From the NCBI GenBank assembly GCA_009731375.1, contig BJOX01000166.1, positions 377,245 to 441,244 of the forward strand: 64,000 bases of DNA, given 5' to 3'. The translations under genes were made by a program, and so were the position numbers. Positions 27,644 to 38,523 of the stretch are shown here, piece by piece (within the stretch, counting starts at the first letter, position 1; each line of letters opens with the position of its first letter). The notes beneath the pieces were generated by a model, which was not told the origin of the DNA, ran no database searches, and was given only the letters and a program-made list of their open reading frames with translations. The DNA comes from Paulinella micropora. Its lineage: Eukaryota; Cercozoa; Imbricatea; Euglyphida.

Positions 27644-28304
27644 ATCGGAATGACTACCGTACCTAACCGAAACATTAATATCACATTGTGCTAAACTTTC
27701 TTCAAGTTTTTACTTCAAGTTTACACTTCTATTTTTAGTTCCGTTACTTCATTTTTCCGTTTATTTATCAACTGTAATAACTTGATGTTGTTACGTTTTC
27801 AACTGCCGTTAACATATCAATTTATTTCCATATAAGAGCTAGCTTTTTAGAAAAAGCTTGACTGTTGACTTTTTTCCCCATATTTGAAACTTTTATTCAT
27901 TTGACCGCTTTTTCCGGTCTCCAGTCATACTTTATTTCCTTGGACAGTGTTTTCCGGTTTCCAGTCAACACCCCAAGTAAAATGGTAAAACAAGTCAGAT
28001 AGGTTAGTTAAAGTGGCAATACTTAACATTTTCCTTTATTTTTCTCAGACCAACTTGAACAACTCCAACTGCAACACAACACGCGTAGCACTTGAATAAC
28101 TATTCGTTAGTTCTCAGAATTTGCATTGTTTCGCAAGGGACAAGTAGTCTGTCAAGCAAGTGTACTAAATAAACTGGAATTGACCATCCCAGCGTCAGGC
28201 TTTTGGTACCTTCCCTGTTCTCGGAAGATCAAATGACAGCCGTGTGTGTATTCATTTGAATGCCGGTTGGTAATTTCCTCACAGGAGGGTAGTCAAGACT
28301 TACA
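27644..28304 (+). repeat. Gyp-1 5' LTR
   Basis: Aligns with 50959-51666 through ACCGAAACATTAATATCACA, CCGTTTATTTATCAA and CAGAATTTGCATTGTTTCGC to GTCAAGACTTACA, with many substitutions and indels. No canonical primer-binding site could be recognised in the following bases (ATTCGAATTTCCCTG). Confidence 0.9.
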
Positions 28305-28689
28305 ATTCGAATTTCCCTGTTTTTTCGGAAGAGTCACATTTGTGTGTGCTGTCGACAGCTCGAATTGGGGAACACCTACCTGCTTCTGGAAACACCAACA
28401 GCGAGCAAGCTCAAGGTCTGCCATTACACCCACACAGGACAGCTAGTTCACCTGTCTTTGAGTGGCCGGTCATGGTGATCGTTGTTCATGTTCACCACAC
28501 GCAGAGAGGCGACTCGTACCATGTATTCAAGTCTTGTTCAAGTCTGTTAAAGTCTGTTCAAGTCCCTTGCATACATAGGACAGTCCCTCAAGCAAGCCCC
28601 ATCGAGTAGCAACCAACCCTAAAGGTCTCCTTTGCAAATTCCAGACCTGTTTGCTACATCGTGGGTCTTCTACGTTCAGGTGTGACGAA

Positions 28690-29982
28690 ATGAGCCTTCC
28701 AGCCTCATTTCCTCGCCCCAATTACGACCTGGTCAGTCAGGAAGTCTACCACCGAGAGGAATGCATCAACATCTCTCGTACGCTGCGCACCAACCTCAAG
28801 GTCCCCTTCATAGACACATACAGAAAGGCCCTCAAGGACGGCTCGGCCAAGAAGCTCTCGCCCCAGACGGACGGAATCAGCCGCGCCCACTTCATTAAGG
28901 TCGTACTAATGACTTTAAATAAGGACCTCTGCCCCCTCTTAGCGAAAGCAGTAAAGGACTGCCTTCTCAATCTTGAGGAGGAGCCTTTTCTCCCCATGCA
29001 GCCCCTTGAGCAGATGGTGGATTATTGGTTGGACCCATCCACTTTCCACAAGTGGACCGCTTATAGGGGTGAGAGAGACCTAGCTATAAGTAGGTACAAC
29101 GACCTTGCGAAAAAGGTCGGTTGGGTTATGTCCCCGGACAACGTCCCCAGCTCCACACGCTACGTGACGATTCCGGCACCAGCGGCCACGGCGGCTCCTA
29201 CCATGGGCCCAACTCGCCCCCCGCTGGCAGGAGCAACGACTACTACTACGACTACGACTACGGCTACAGCTATGGCAGCGACAATGCCTCCGGCTACGGC
29301 GGCAGCATCGTCATCGCGCTCCATGGCGGCCCCCGCCCCGATAAGGTTCCCCCCAACTGGCTCCCAACGCTTTGGTGGCCCCATCACAGCCTTCCCAGGT
29401 CGACCCTCTCGCCCTTCAGGAAGTAGTCTGGGCCCCATAGGCGGGTCAGAGGCACAGCGTTCCCTGTTTTCCCGACCGAGACCGGCTGCTGACGGGGCAT
29501 TTTCCCCACTAGCATCTGGGTATGGTTCATCCCCGACCCCGAGGTTTTCCCAACGGAGCCCAAGCCTCCCGGGATCATTCGCCTCCCCTCCGGACTCCCG
29601 GTACGAAGACAGCGGCGCGCTTTTTGTCTCCCCATACGGAAGGGTAGTCGAGGAGGAAGAAGAGTCGAAAGGGCCTCTGTTCTCTTTCTCTCCAGAGCGA
29701 GGGGCAGAGCCAGCCGACGGTGACAGCCTCCCCCTATCCCCCCGAGTCGGGCAGTCCTCAAGCCCCTGTTCTGCCCCTCCACGTATCGTGACTTTCTCCA
29801 CAGTTAGGCAATCGCTCCCGCCAGCTGGTGGGAGCGACGAAGATGGAGAGACCGGGACGGCGGTCGCGGAAATCGCAGCGTCCGCAGCGGTCACGCCAGA
29901 GGTAGCCGGAACGGCTCTAGCCAGCTGCCCCGACGATCGAAGCGGAGGAGGACAACCCGTCTGGGAGCAGAGCGACAACTAG
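28690..29982 (+). CDS. Gyp-1 Gag-like ORF A
   Basis: ATG at 28690 (MSLPASFPRPNYDLVSQ). The first 150 residues are a globular alpha-rich region (REECINISRTLRTNLK; CPLLAKAVKDCLLNLEE). After this come a low-complexity Ala/Thr/Pro/Ser-rich stretch and an acidic tail. The position right after the LTR and leader suggests capsid function. No motif decides it. The frame stops at 29982, but the +1 frame continues with Ser-rich then basic sequence (RNQRRMREIKKLKFDHVSLG) to about 30172, so a frameshift probably truncates the original protein. Confidence 0.6.
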   Translation: MSLPASFPRPNYDLVSQEVYHREECINISRTLRTNLKVPFIDTYRKALKDGSAKKLSPQTDGISRAHFIKVVLMTLNKDLCPLLAKAVKDCLLNLEEEPFLPMQPLEQMVDYWLDPSTFHKWTAYRGERDLAISRYNDLAKKVGWVMSPDNVPSSTRYVTIPAPAATAAPTMGPTRPPLAGATTTTTTTTTATAMAATMPPATAAASSSRSMAAPAPIRFPPTGSQRFGGPITAFPGRPSRPSGSSLGPIGGSEAQRSLFSRPRPAADGAFSPLASGYGSSPTPRFSQRSPSLPGSFASPPDSRYEDSGALFVSPYGRVVEEEEESKGPLFSFSPERGAEPADGDSLPLSPRVGQSSSPCSAPPRIVTFSTVRQSLPPAGGSDEDGETGTAVAEIAASAAVTPEVAGTALASCPDDRSGGGQPVWEQSDN

Positions 29983-30172
29983 TGCATCCTCTAGTAGTGG
30001 CGAGCAGCCCTCGTCGAGTAGTTCCGAGCCGTCACGTACCCGGAATGGTATACGCTTTAGTGGCAGCACCGTCCTTATGATGGTTGCGCCATTTGAGTCT
30101 GTTACGGAACGGAACCAACGCCGCATGCGGGAGATCAAAAAGCTTAAGTTCGACCACGTATCATTAGGATAC

Positions 30173-30718
30173 ACCTATAGATATATAGATAGATGGATAG
30201 ATGGATAGATGGATGGATAGATAGATGGATAGATGGATAGATAGATAGATAGATAGATATGTTTAATGTTTAATCTATGGGCGTGGCGTAGCTTGAAAAG
30301 CCATGGCCTCCTATACTACCCCCGGACAAGAACTTTCAGCACCGGCCAAGCTGCACACCAACCACTGTCTCGCTGTGGTTGGTGTCTGTGCCCAGTTCAA
30401 GCCGAAAGGTAGCCGAGCCCTTTTGAACTATACGGGACAACACTAGAACACTCCCCAGGAGCGCGTGCCCTAAGGAGATGATGCCATGAGCAAGTCGAAG
30501 TTTCAGGAGTTCACGCTCGTTGTGAGTTACCTTTCTACAACCCCGACTTCATCAACCCTTTGCATCACGCCCCGACTTCATCAGCCATGGTCAGGAGTTG
30601 GTTGCCTGTTTAGCCCTTGCGCTGCGCGCGATTAACGGCGGACACAAAATCGTCACTGTAGGAGATAGTTAGATCTGAACCCTAGGCTGAGTTGCCAGTG
30701 GCAGAGACCGTCTCCAGG

Positions 30719-30779
<61 letters not shown>

Positions 30780-30780
30780 A
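30173..30780. repeat. GATA tract with embedded 450-bp unique block, inside Gyp-1
   Basis: (GATA)n at 30173-30259 and at 30719-30777 flank a non-repetitive block of about 460 bp with no open frame that I recognise. The arrangement (unique core bounded by GATA on both sides) interrupts the Gag frame. The block includes an inverted repeat AACCACTGTCTCGCTGTGGTT near 30359-30380. Confidence 0.75.
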
Positions 30781-31023
30781 AGTATTGTCTCAAACATCTG
30801 TTCTCACCTAATATCTAACCTCATCTCATCCAAGCTCTCTATGATTTGTGAACGTCTCAAAACACATCTAATCTCACCTAATGCCATCTCATCTAACCTT
30901 ATCTCATCTAAGCTATCTATGAGTTCTGTGACCTGTCATGACGGCGTTGTAGGCGATATCTTCAGAAGCATACACAACAGCGGATTGCTTTGGTGACTGT
31001 TTCTTTCCAATCTTTTCCTTTTT

Positions 31024-32301
31024 ATGACCCAGTCTGAGGCCGAGATCTTCCTCAACGCGTGGTCGGCAAGAACTTTTTCCAAAGACTCATACATGAAGTC
31101 TCTGCAGCTCTTGCCATGGATCTGGCTGGACTACCGAGTAGACTCAGGATGGAAAATCGACATCGTCTACGACGTTACCAAGCCTTTCGGCCCGAGTTAC
31201 AGGAATGACATGAAGAGACGGTCGAAAGAGAACTTGGCCAATTATATCACGCGTTTACAGAAGCTCTTCAGGCAGCTGCAGAACGAAGGCCTAGTGGCTG
31301 AGGAATCCCATAAGTATGAGGTAGCCCGGCGATGTGTCTCCCCTATGGAGATACAGCACATAGAAGCTCTGCAGATAGAAAGGAAGAAGCGGGGCATTGC
31401 GCCGACACGCACGTTGGAAGAGATGAGGTACCTCATCCTCAAAGCTAACCCGCGTACCTTGACGGATTGGGACCCCAAGATGATCCTGACGGCACCGGAA
31501 TCCGAATACGGCCGGCGCCCTCCTCGTAAGGAGAGGGCCAAGGGGAGCACGAGGAAGCCAAGAACCAAATGGCCCCGTGACATCCCCTCGGGTAGTCAGC
31601 TGCAGGTCGTGGCGAGGCAAGCTCCGACGTCCCATCAGCAGAACAAGCCGAAGTCTGGCCCGGGCCCGGACCAACGCAAGGGCTCTGCGCCTTCGAGTTC
31701 GTCCGGCGGGCGTACAACCAAGACTGCACGCTTTTCTGGGGCCAACGCGATCAAGATCGCCAAGCCGGCCCAGTGGACGAAGGACCCCGCCAAGGAGAAC
31801 CGCGCGCCGCACAACAAGAGCTCCGAGCCCTGCGCCTACTGTCAACACTTCGGCAAGGTCGACAAACCAAATCATACACTCAAAGTCTGTAGGACACGCA
31901 CGCGCGATCTGGAGAAGGGGCTCAACTCGCATTGGTGCCCCCCGCGGGCCGGAAAGCAACGCGCTGGCCCCGGACAAAAGGATCGACGCGGAAAATACCG
32001 CAAGGAACGCAATGATGCCCCTATGGCGGCGGTGATGGCGGCTCAAGCGACGGTAGACGACCCTAGCCAGGTAAGCACCCATAATATACTGGACGACGGG
32101 ACTGACACGGCTCTTGAATGCCGTTATGTCGCTCCCGTACGACCTCGTAAGGCAAATGTCCTTCAAGGACGGGTCCTGGCTGTTGCCGGACTGGATCAGA
32201 CCGCCGACATTGTCAAGGCTATCGACATCTTTGTCATAATTGACACTGGATGTAATACCTTGGGACTGATCCACCTCGCTTGTCCTCCAAGATGGGCCTG
32301 A
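31024..32301 (+). CDS. Gyp-1 ORF B: zinc finger and start of aspartic protease
   Basis: N-terminal region with a conserved-looking Gag block (FGPSYRNDMKRRSKENLANY). Then come Arg/Lys-rich sequence, an unusual zinc-knuckle-like motif CAYC...NHTLKVC with spacing CX2CX10HX4C (31831-31890), and the protease signature FVIIDTGCN (DTG at 32242-32250). The frame stops at 32301, just after the active site. The rest of the protease follows in another frame. Confidence 0.75.
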   Translation: MTQSEAEIFLNAWSARTFSKDSYMKSLQLLPWIWLDYRVDSGWKIDIVYDVTKPFGPSYRNDMKRRSKENLANYITRLQKLFRQLQNEGLVAEESHKYEVARRCVSPMEIQHIEALQIERKKRGIAPTRTLEEMRYLILKANPRTLTDWDPKMILTAPESEYGRRPPRKERAKGSTRKPRTKWPRDIPSGSQLQVVARQAPTSHQQNKPKSGPGPDQRKGSAPSSSSGGRTTKTARFSGANAIKIAKPAQWTKDPAKENRAPHNKSSEPCAYCQHFGKVDKPNHTLKVCRTRTRDLEKGLNSHWCPPRAGKQRAGPGQKDRRGKYRKERNDAPMAAVMAAQATVDDPSQVSTHNILDDGTDTALECRYVAPVRPRKANVLQGRVLAVAGLDQTADIVKAIDIFVIIDTGCNTLGLIHLACPPRWA

Positions 32302-33224
32302 CTGAAATGGATTTGCCCATCCTGACAGCCCGCACGGCTCAGGGGATCATAACTATGGTCAGAGGCATACGTCTCTACATCCAAGTCCTCCCTACAAGAG
32401 GCTGGGATGAGATTTACCTCTACACCTCCCAGCATGTTTCCCCGGGAGCGGATATTCTACTTGGCACTGCCCTTATCATGCAGACCAACATATCCACGGA
32501 TGCCCTTTTCACCCGTATGGCAGCTGGCGAACAGTGGCCGGCCGTGCCGACACGGGCGGAGGACGAACAAATCCTCTTGGACGAGTTCGAGATCCTGACC
32601 CCGCCCCGACAGCCCAGCGAGACTGTCAATCGGGTTTTGCGAAGCAGGACAATCCTAAGAGATGGTCCCTGCCAACAGTTGGTGACGCTGATGGACCTCC
32701 CCTCAGACGATAACGAGGAGGAAGCCCAAAAACAAGACCTTAAGGAATGTCCTTTTAGTCTCTTTCCTTTGGTGGCGATCAACAGTGACGGGAGTGATGA
32801 TGAAGAGGAACAGGAAGAGAAAGAAGAAAGCGAAGAGAAGACAGACGAGACGGAGGAGAAGCAGGAGGACAGTACTGACCGTATATCCCCCACACCGCGA
32901 CAGACACGATCTCGGACCACAGCGGCCCGACTGGACCGTACACCGGTCTCGGCTTTTCCGATCACGGGTCTTCCCCCAATACGCGAGGAGGAGGATGTGA
33001 CTCCTCAGGGACCACCGTCACCTAGACGGCGACGCCAGCCCAGGTTGATCTTGAAGGAGCCACCGCTTCAAGCTCAAGCTCGAGTTCTTCGAGCTCGGGG
33101 CAAGATCACCGGGCCACGCAAGCCTCACACGAGACTCCCGGAGGACCATCACCCACTCCCTCCACCGCGTCTCCTAGCGAGTGGGCGCGCAAGCCCGGAT
33201 CGGCCGATACGCCTAGCCGGTTAG
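32280..33224 (+). pseudogene. Gyp-1 protease C-terminal part and acidic linker (frameshifted from ORF B)
   Basis: This frame continues the protease fold after the DTG: IRLYIQVLPTRGWDEIYLYT and the flap or C-terminal hallmark ADILLGTALIMQ, equivalent to the ILG motif. An acidic stretch (EEEQEEKEESEEKTDETEEK) and Arg/Pro-rich sequence follow. Because the shift lies inside the protease domain, a lesion is more likely than programmed frameshifting. Confidence 0.75.
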
Positions 33225-33411
33225 GACCCAGGGAGTCTCCCATAGAACCTACTTTCTCACCGACAACTCCCGCTTACTCGCCCGCTTTGTCGAACGTCAC
33301 GTCACCGTCTCCCCCCGACGCCAAGGCACAACCAGGTGCTAGCGTTACATTGCCCGCTCTCTCGAACGTCACATCTCTAGCGCACTACTTTCTCCTCTAA
33401 GACCGACTCAG

Positions 33412-33918
33412 TTGGAGAGAGAGCTTATAGTGATAGATGACACGCTCCCGGCGGCGACGTCGTCGTCAGGGACACCGGCGCGTCAAACCGCTACGCCTGT
33501 ACCCCTATCGCAAGCTAGCTCCTCATCGTCCTCTTTGCCACGATCACTTCCACCCTTAGCCCAGCAATCCCCTATACCAGGATTGCCACAATTTTGGACA
33601 CAGGGATCACAGCGATCATTGGGGTTTTCTCTCATGTCCTGCCGCTATGGATCAATCTCCCCTAACGCAGCTCGAACCTTCCCACAAGGAGATTCGAATT
33701 TGACTAACCTTCAGCTCATAGCGGTCCGAGGCCGCGCTATAACGGATACTGGCATGAGACAACTCGACCAGGGAAGACCTACAACTCCACGGAGAGCGGG
33801 TCTATCAACCCCGGGTCGAAAGAACATCATGCACCCAGTAGAACCACGCATGGTTACCCGCACACACGTCGGGTTCGAGAGAGATATGCACCGTGAAGGC
33901 CGCATATGTAGGTTCTAG
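33412..33918 (+). CDS. Gyp-1 ORF C, unknown
   Basis: 168 codons, Ser/Pro/Thr/Arg-rich and low complexity at the start (SQASSSSSSLPRSLPPLAQQ). No domain recognised. It may be the frameshifted continuation of the linker that follows the protease, since similar Ser/Pro-rich sequence precedes it in other frames (33225-33411). Confidence 0.35.
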   Translation: MERELIVIDDTLPAATSSSGTPARQTATPVPLSQASSSSSSLPRSLPPLAQQSPIPGLPQFWTQGSQRSLGFSLMSCRYGSISPNAARTFPQGDSNLTNLQLIAVRGRAITDTGMRQLDQGRPTTPRRAGLSTPGRKNIMHPVEPRMVTRTHVGFERDMHREGRICRF

Positions 33919-35503
33919 TGGTCGTGAGAGATCAACTTCGCAGCAGGTAAACTCATTGAATATTCAAGATTTTGAAGTGCTGTTTGCACAGAATTCAATG
34001 CTTTTATTGGGAATAGGTAGCCGACGGTTTAGTTTGTCAGTGTATTAAAGGTATTGCTGTGTTCCAGAGTATGTTCCGAATTTTGACAAACTAATTTTCG
34101 ACCTATGTTTTCCTAGTTTTCACTCTCCACCGTACTCCTCTGCAAAAACCCTTAGGCAGGATTACTCATCATAACATGTGAATTCATTTGTGCACTTGTG
34201 CGTAAAAATGAGTGCAGAGTGCATCATGCAAACAGCATTTTTCAGTTAAAAACACCACACTTGCTATGTCCTGAAATCTGAACTTTGGAGTCGACAATAA
34301 GGATTTCAAGAAGTGAGCCACACCCTTTTTCTTAAAAAAACACTTGTGTCATGCTTGCTTTTGCTTGAAACGATGTGGTTTGAAAATTTACCTGTTGCGA
34401 TGCACTTGACCTCCGACATGATGTTGGTGGCGCCGGCCCGTGAATTTCTGTGGCAATATTTGACAAGACCAATCCAATTCCCGGAGAGGAAACCAGAAAA
34501 ATTTCAAAAAAATATTTGACCAAACAGGCCTATCGACATACGTAACCTTTGAAGTGAAGGCCGCACTATTTTTTTTGACGGTTTTTGCGGGGTCGAGATC
34601 GGTAAAAGTCATGGCTAGAGAGGGTTTTGTGTTTTTTTTGTGTGTGCTTCTCTTGCATACTTTCACGTCCCGTGGCCTTGCACAGTCTTTCCAAACGTTG
34701 TGCCCATGCTGTCTGCAAAATGGTGTGTTGTAAACTTATCTGTAGCAAGTGTTGTTCTTTCTTCCCTGAGGCCTTTTTTTGCACCTGTCTTTTATCACTC
34801 CTATATGTGTTGTGCGTGCTTTTCTGGGAATGTAATGTGCTGAATCTATTCACAATCACATGGTCTTTGTTTTGCATATGTTGAACTACTGCTCCTTTCT
34901 TTGTAACCCTGCTGTTGGTGATCTGTTCTGGGCTGCAGACAGGATAAAAATTAATCATGGGTGAGATCTTTAGATATTTTCAATTTTTTTCTGCACTTTC
35001 TGTACAAAATGCTTTTATTAAATAGTCTCTTTGATTTCCTTCACTTTCTGTACTTGTACCGGCCTTGTATTTAAATCAAAAAATTTCTGAGTGAGGGCCT
35101 TATGCCCTATTTTTGCTGATTTTGGCCGGTTTGTTTGCAGGCTTAAGGTTACCTTTTGTAAAAAAACTTTGTACATTTAATTATAAGCATACATAGAAAG
35201 ATATTATATAAAAATTTATTGAATCATACAGGGAGCATATGAAATCTGACTCTGATTTTTGGTCATCACAAGCACCATTTTTGGAGGTGGCAAGGTGGCC
35301 AGTTTTTTCCGGTGGGGGGTGTGCAAATTAGTTGGGAAAAAGCGGTGGGCGACGGGAAATCGATTGGTTTGAAGTCAGTTTTTACTATTTTTCAATGATT
35401 CTTTCATTAAATTAAATGTTTTTAGTTATAGTTTTCAAGGGTACAATTTTCATACGATAAAGTTTAACGGATCTATGTTTATTATGCTAACGACCACTCG
35501 CCC
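33919..35503. other. AT-rich non-coding stretch inside Gyp-1, possible intron
   Basis: About 1.6 kb without supported coding capacity. A donor-like CAG|GTAAAC at 33946/33947 and an acceptor-like CATAG|GAG at 35507/35508, with a branch-point-like TGCTAAC at 35485-35491, bound it. The upstream ORF C frame has two stops before the donor, so no clean in-frame splice is evident. An unrelated insertion is the alternative. Confidence 0.4.
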
Positions 35504-35509
35504 ATAGGA

Positions 35510-35893
35510 GAACTTACCTATGTCAAGAGCATACCAGCTGTCCCGCAAATAGGAGGTGCGGTTTTGAAGGACGTTTATAATGACAGGAAGTCACTGTTCA
35601 GTATTCAAAACCCGATTGTCCGCCTCCGCCCCTATTGGGAAGATCTCGTCCAATTCGGTCAGCACATTAAAGGCAACCATCGTTGCTATTATTACCTGCC
35701 TTACCTCATCCGGGTCCATGGGATCTACGAGGACCTGTCTTTTGACGATCCAGGCAATATCACGATAGTGCGACACCGACTCGAGATCCGCGAGGACGGT
35801 GGGTATGAAATCCCGCTTCATGGCGGCCACATACATCTAGATCGGTGCTTCTCACAGCTCCGTCAATTGACAAGATATGAGGACATGCACTAA
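35510..35893 (+). CDS. Gyp-1 ORF D, unknown
   Basis: Open from just after the possible acceptor, reading ELTYVKSIPAVPQIGG, then LFSIQNPIVRLRPYWEDL and YYYLPYLIRVHGIYEDL. The composition is ordinary and globular, unlike the low-complexity ORFs around it. It stops at 35893. No family recognised. It may be the N-terminal part of ORF E separated by a lesion. Confidence 0.45.
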   Translation, partial: ELTYVKSIPAVPQIGGAVLKDVYNDRKSLFSIQNPIVRLRPYWEDLVQFGQHIKGNHRCYYYLPYLIRVHGIYEDLSFDDPGNITIVRHRLEIREDGGYEIPLHGGHIHLDRCFSQLRQLTRYEDMH

Positions 35894-36017
35894 CATAGTT
35901 ACGTAGCCACACGCTTATACTCGAGCCAGCTGATTAGATCAGTAGCATACGTAGCCCCTAGAGTCCAACAGGCTAGGGCGTGGACTCGGATATCCCTACG
36001 CCAGTTGCCAGAAATCA

Positions 36018-36850
36018 TGGCGCAAGTAAACCAAAGAGACCGTATATTCCTCGACAACAAGGGATATATCGCGCCTTATATTGGCTCAGGTTACATCGAC
36101 TGTCAAGTCGTTCATACCTTTGCAGGTGTCACTATGAAAACCATGAACCTCTGTCATCAGGAGCGTGACCCGGGCCTTTCCCAGCCCGAGGATGTCCTCC
36201 TGTCAGAATGCATCGTTTTTGTTCCTTGCTTGCAAGGACCAGCTCCCATACAAACCAACCCCCAGGATGATTGGATGTGCATCGAAAAACGCACCGAAGT
36301 AGATGCGCATCACGATCGCTTTGTCAAAAACCCTGCGGTAACTCACCGCTGCAACATCCAGTACGTCGAAACGATCCGTACCCCGAAACATATCAGTAAG
36401 TTGCTGAACGGTCTCCCTCTCAAGTTGGTATTGCAGGCCATGGTTATGAATCGGACCCCACTGACGATGTTTCACCATCCGCCGGTTTGGGGACGATCCA
36501 GAGCTCAATTGGCCTCAATTCTGGCTTTTGGGTTGGACCAGGAAGACCCGATATCCCATACCCTGCTTTTCAGGCATCACAAATCATACTCGCACGAACG
36601 GCCATATGGTTTCATGGGCCACCTATCAGGACTCTACCAGGGACATGGGGGACAGAGTGTGTCTCAGCAGATTATGAACCACGTGGTCCCATTTCCATGG
36701 TCCCATACTGTATCGGTGGAACCGGTACGATCAAGGGGGAGCATAGGACGGCATGATGAAGACTATCTCAGCTGCCCTATTTTCGTACGATACCATTTTG
36801 CCTTCGAGCACTTATGGCAGTGGTTTACATGTCTCTACTATCTTTTTTGA
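36018..36850 (+). CDS. Gyp-1 ORF E, unknown
   Basis: ATG at 36018 (MAQVNQRDRIFLDNKGYIAP). About 277 residues of globular composition with His and Cys scattered (HHDRFVKNPAVTHRCN; HHKSYSHERPYGFMGH). An alternative frame (36753-36995) may continue it after a shift near the end. Position between protease and RT is not where Ty3 elements carry genes. No envelope-like signal peptide or transmembrane anchor is evident. Function unknown. Confidence 0.45.
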
Positions 36851-37134
36851 TTGCCACCGAATTCTGCCATACGATACTGCACGCACCCACATGATATCAG
36901 CGGTCTATCGGATTTTCACGCCCGACTTTCTCTTTTTTCGCGGATCTGCCGGCGAACTATTTCGCAAACATGGACATGACAATTTGTTCTACTGACAAAT
37001 ATCATCCCATCCTCCCGACAGACCAGTGGGATGTAAGTCCCAATCCAGGCATGCTCGCGCGCCTCTTCACTGATAGCCCGGACAGAAAAATATTAGAGCA
37101 AAAGCTGAACCTGTTAAATCAACCTTCCTAATTT

Positions 37135-38523
37135 ATGGAAGCGCGATGGACCAGGGGTGTAGACACTTTAGCCCCGGTACAGGACTATCTTCTTCGGAAT
37201 CTGCCTTCTTCGGCACACGACCAGAAGTGGTACTGTACAACCATAGCCAATGTCCCCTTTTTCATACAGGTGCAGACAGAGGTGCGGGCACTGCAGCATA
37301 TGCTCAACACGCCGGCTTACGAGGAAACCCAGGTCGTAGTGCACCCAAGCACGTATTCACCTTGTCTTGCAGACATCTTGAATCCGTATTCGAGGGCACT
37401 GCGGGCCAAGGGCTACCCCTATGGTGTCCCATCCATACAGGACGAGATGGATATCAAGGAAACGATACCAAATATCGTGCGCCTCCATCTCGCCTCGACC
37501 TATCTTGGCACTCGGGTAGACCTCCGGGATTCACGTGATATAGCGGCCTATCTAAACCTTCCGCTAGTCCCTGTTGATCTTGGTTGGGAGTCAGTCTCTT
37601 CCTGGGACACACATTGCCGTCTTGAGTTTGCGATGCTCCACAACATCATCCTTCCCCAAGACACGGAGATGTTTTCCACGAACGAACAACTTCCCCCTGG
37701 TCCGGTGACTGGAAGGCCGGAGACGACCTATCCAGTCATCACGCTCTCCGAGAATCCGGGCTTACGATGGAAACTCAGAGCTCGGCAGGATCCCACCCCT
37801 TCGCCCTTTTCACCGGCTGCCCCCACATCGTTATCGCAGGCACCATCGACATACTTGCCACCATCACCACCGACGACATACTTTTCATCATCGTCATCAT
37901 CGTCATCATCGTCATCATCGTCATCATTGTCATCATCGTCAGCATCGTCTTCAGCACCCTCACAGGGTCCTCCCACACTTCCTTCCGCGGTGTCAGCCGT
38001 GGAAGGAGCGCATGCTATACGATTTACAATCACAGGTCCTAGATCTCTTCGGCCGACGCGACGCCTCTGGGGATTTCAGATCCCTTCCTCACGCGCCTCC
38101 CGGAGTCAGCTGGAGGAAGGGTCTCCGTCTGACCGCATCTCCTTCTCTCCGCGAATTTCATCCCGCTCGAATCCACTCGGCCTCTCATCCGCTGATTCGA
38201 AATCACAGCGGCGATTGGAATATAGTAGAGCGCGAGATGAGGAAGAGGAAGAGCTAGAGGAATACGAACTTCAAGGACGTAGCGGCAAGGATGAAAGAGA
38301 AGACTCTCCGCCCGCCGACGAAGACGCGGATACCGGCAGAGGTCGTTCCAGCAAGCGGATAGGCCGGAAATACAAGAAGCCCAAGACCAGCTGCCAGCCC
38401 GACCGACGACGACGACGTAGTCACGACGACGACTACAAAGACGGCTCCTCATCCTCCTCCTCCTCATTCTTCTTCATCTTCGTCCTCCAGCTCTGCTCCA
38501 GCCTCGAGCGCAACATTGGGTAG
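37135..38523 (+). CDS. Gyp-1 ORF F, unknown, with poly-Ser tract
   Basis: 462 codons. The first about 210 residues are globular (PVQDYLLRNLPSSAHDQKWY; RALRAKGYPYGVPSIQDEM). They are followed by a Pro/Ser-rich part with a pure Ser run from (TCA/TCG) repeats at about 37884-37955, an acidic region and an Arg/Lys-rich end. The shape, globular then low complexity then basic, parallels ORF A, so it could be a second Gag-like protein. That is inference only. Confidence 0.45.
   Translation: MEARWTRGVDTLAPVQDYLLRNLPSSAHDQKWYCTTIANVPFFIQVQTEVRALQHMLNTPAYEETQVVVHPSTYSPCLADILNPYSRALRAKGYPYGVPSIQDEMDIKETIPNIVRLHLASTYLGTRVDLRDSRDIAAYLNLPLVPVDLGWESVSSWDTHCRLEFAMLHNIILPQDTEMFSTNEQLPPGPVTGRPETTYPVITLSENPGLRWKLRARQDPTPSPFSPAAPTSLSQAPSTYLPPSPPTTYFSSSSSSSSSSSSSSLSSSSASSSAPSQGPPTLPSAVSAVEGAHAIRFTITGPRSLRPTRRLWGFQIPSSRASRSQLEEGSPSDRISFSPRISSRSNPLGLSSADSKSQRRLEYSRARDEEEEELEEYELQGRSGKDEREDSPPADEDADTGRGRSSKRIGRKYKKPKTSCQPDRRRRRSHDDDYKDGSSSSSSSFFFIFVLQLCSSLERNIG

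Noticed and set aside
29160-29978. 272-codon antisense frame opposite Gyp-1 ORF A
   Set aside because: It is a shadow of a GC-rich, low-complexity sense frame. No start context or motif supports it.
34313-34958. Short ORFs on both strands in the AT-rich part of Gyp-1
   Set aside because: Short, unlike one another in composition and without motifs. Consistent with chance frames in non-coding DNA.
36005-36850. ORF E as an envelope gene
   Set aside because: No signal peptide, furin-like site or transmembrane anchor is visible, and its position before RT is not that of an envelope gene.
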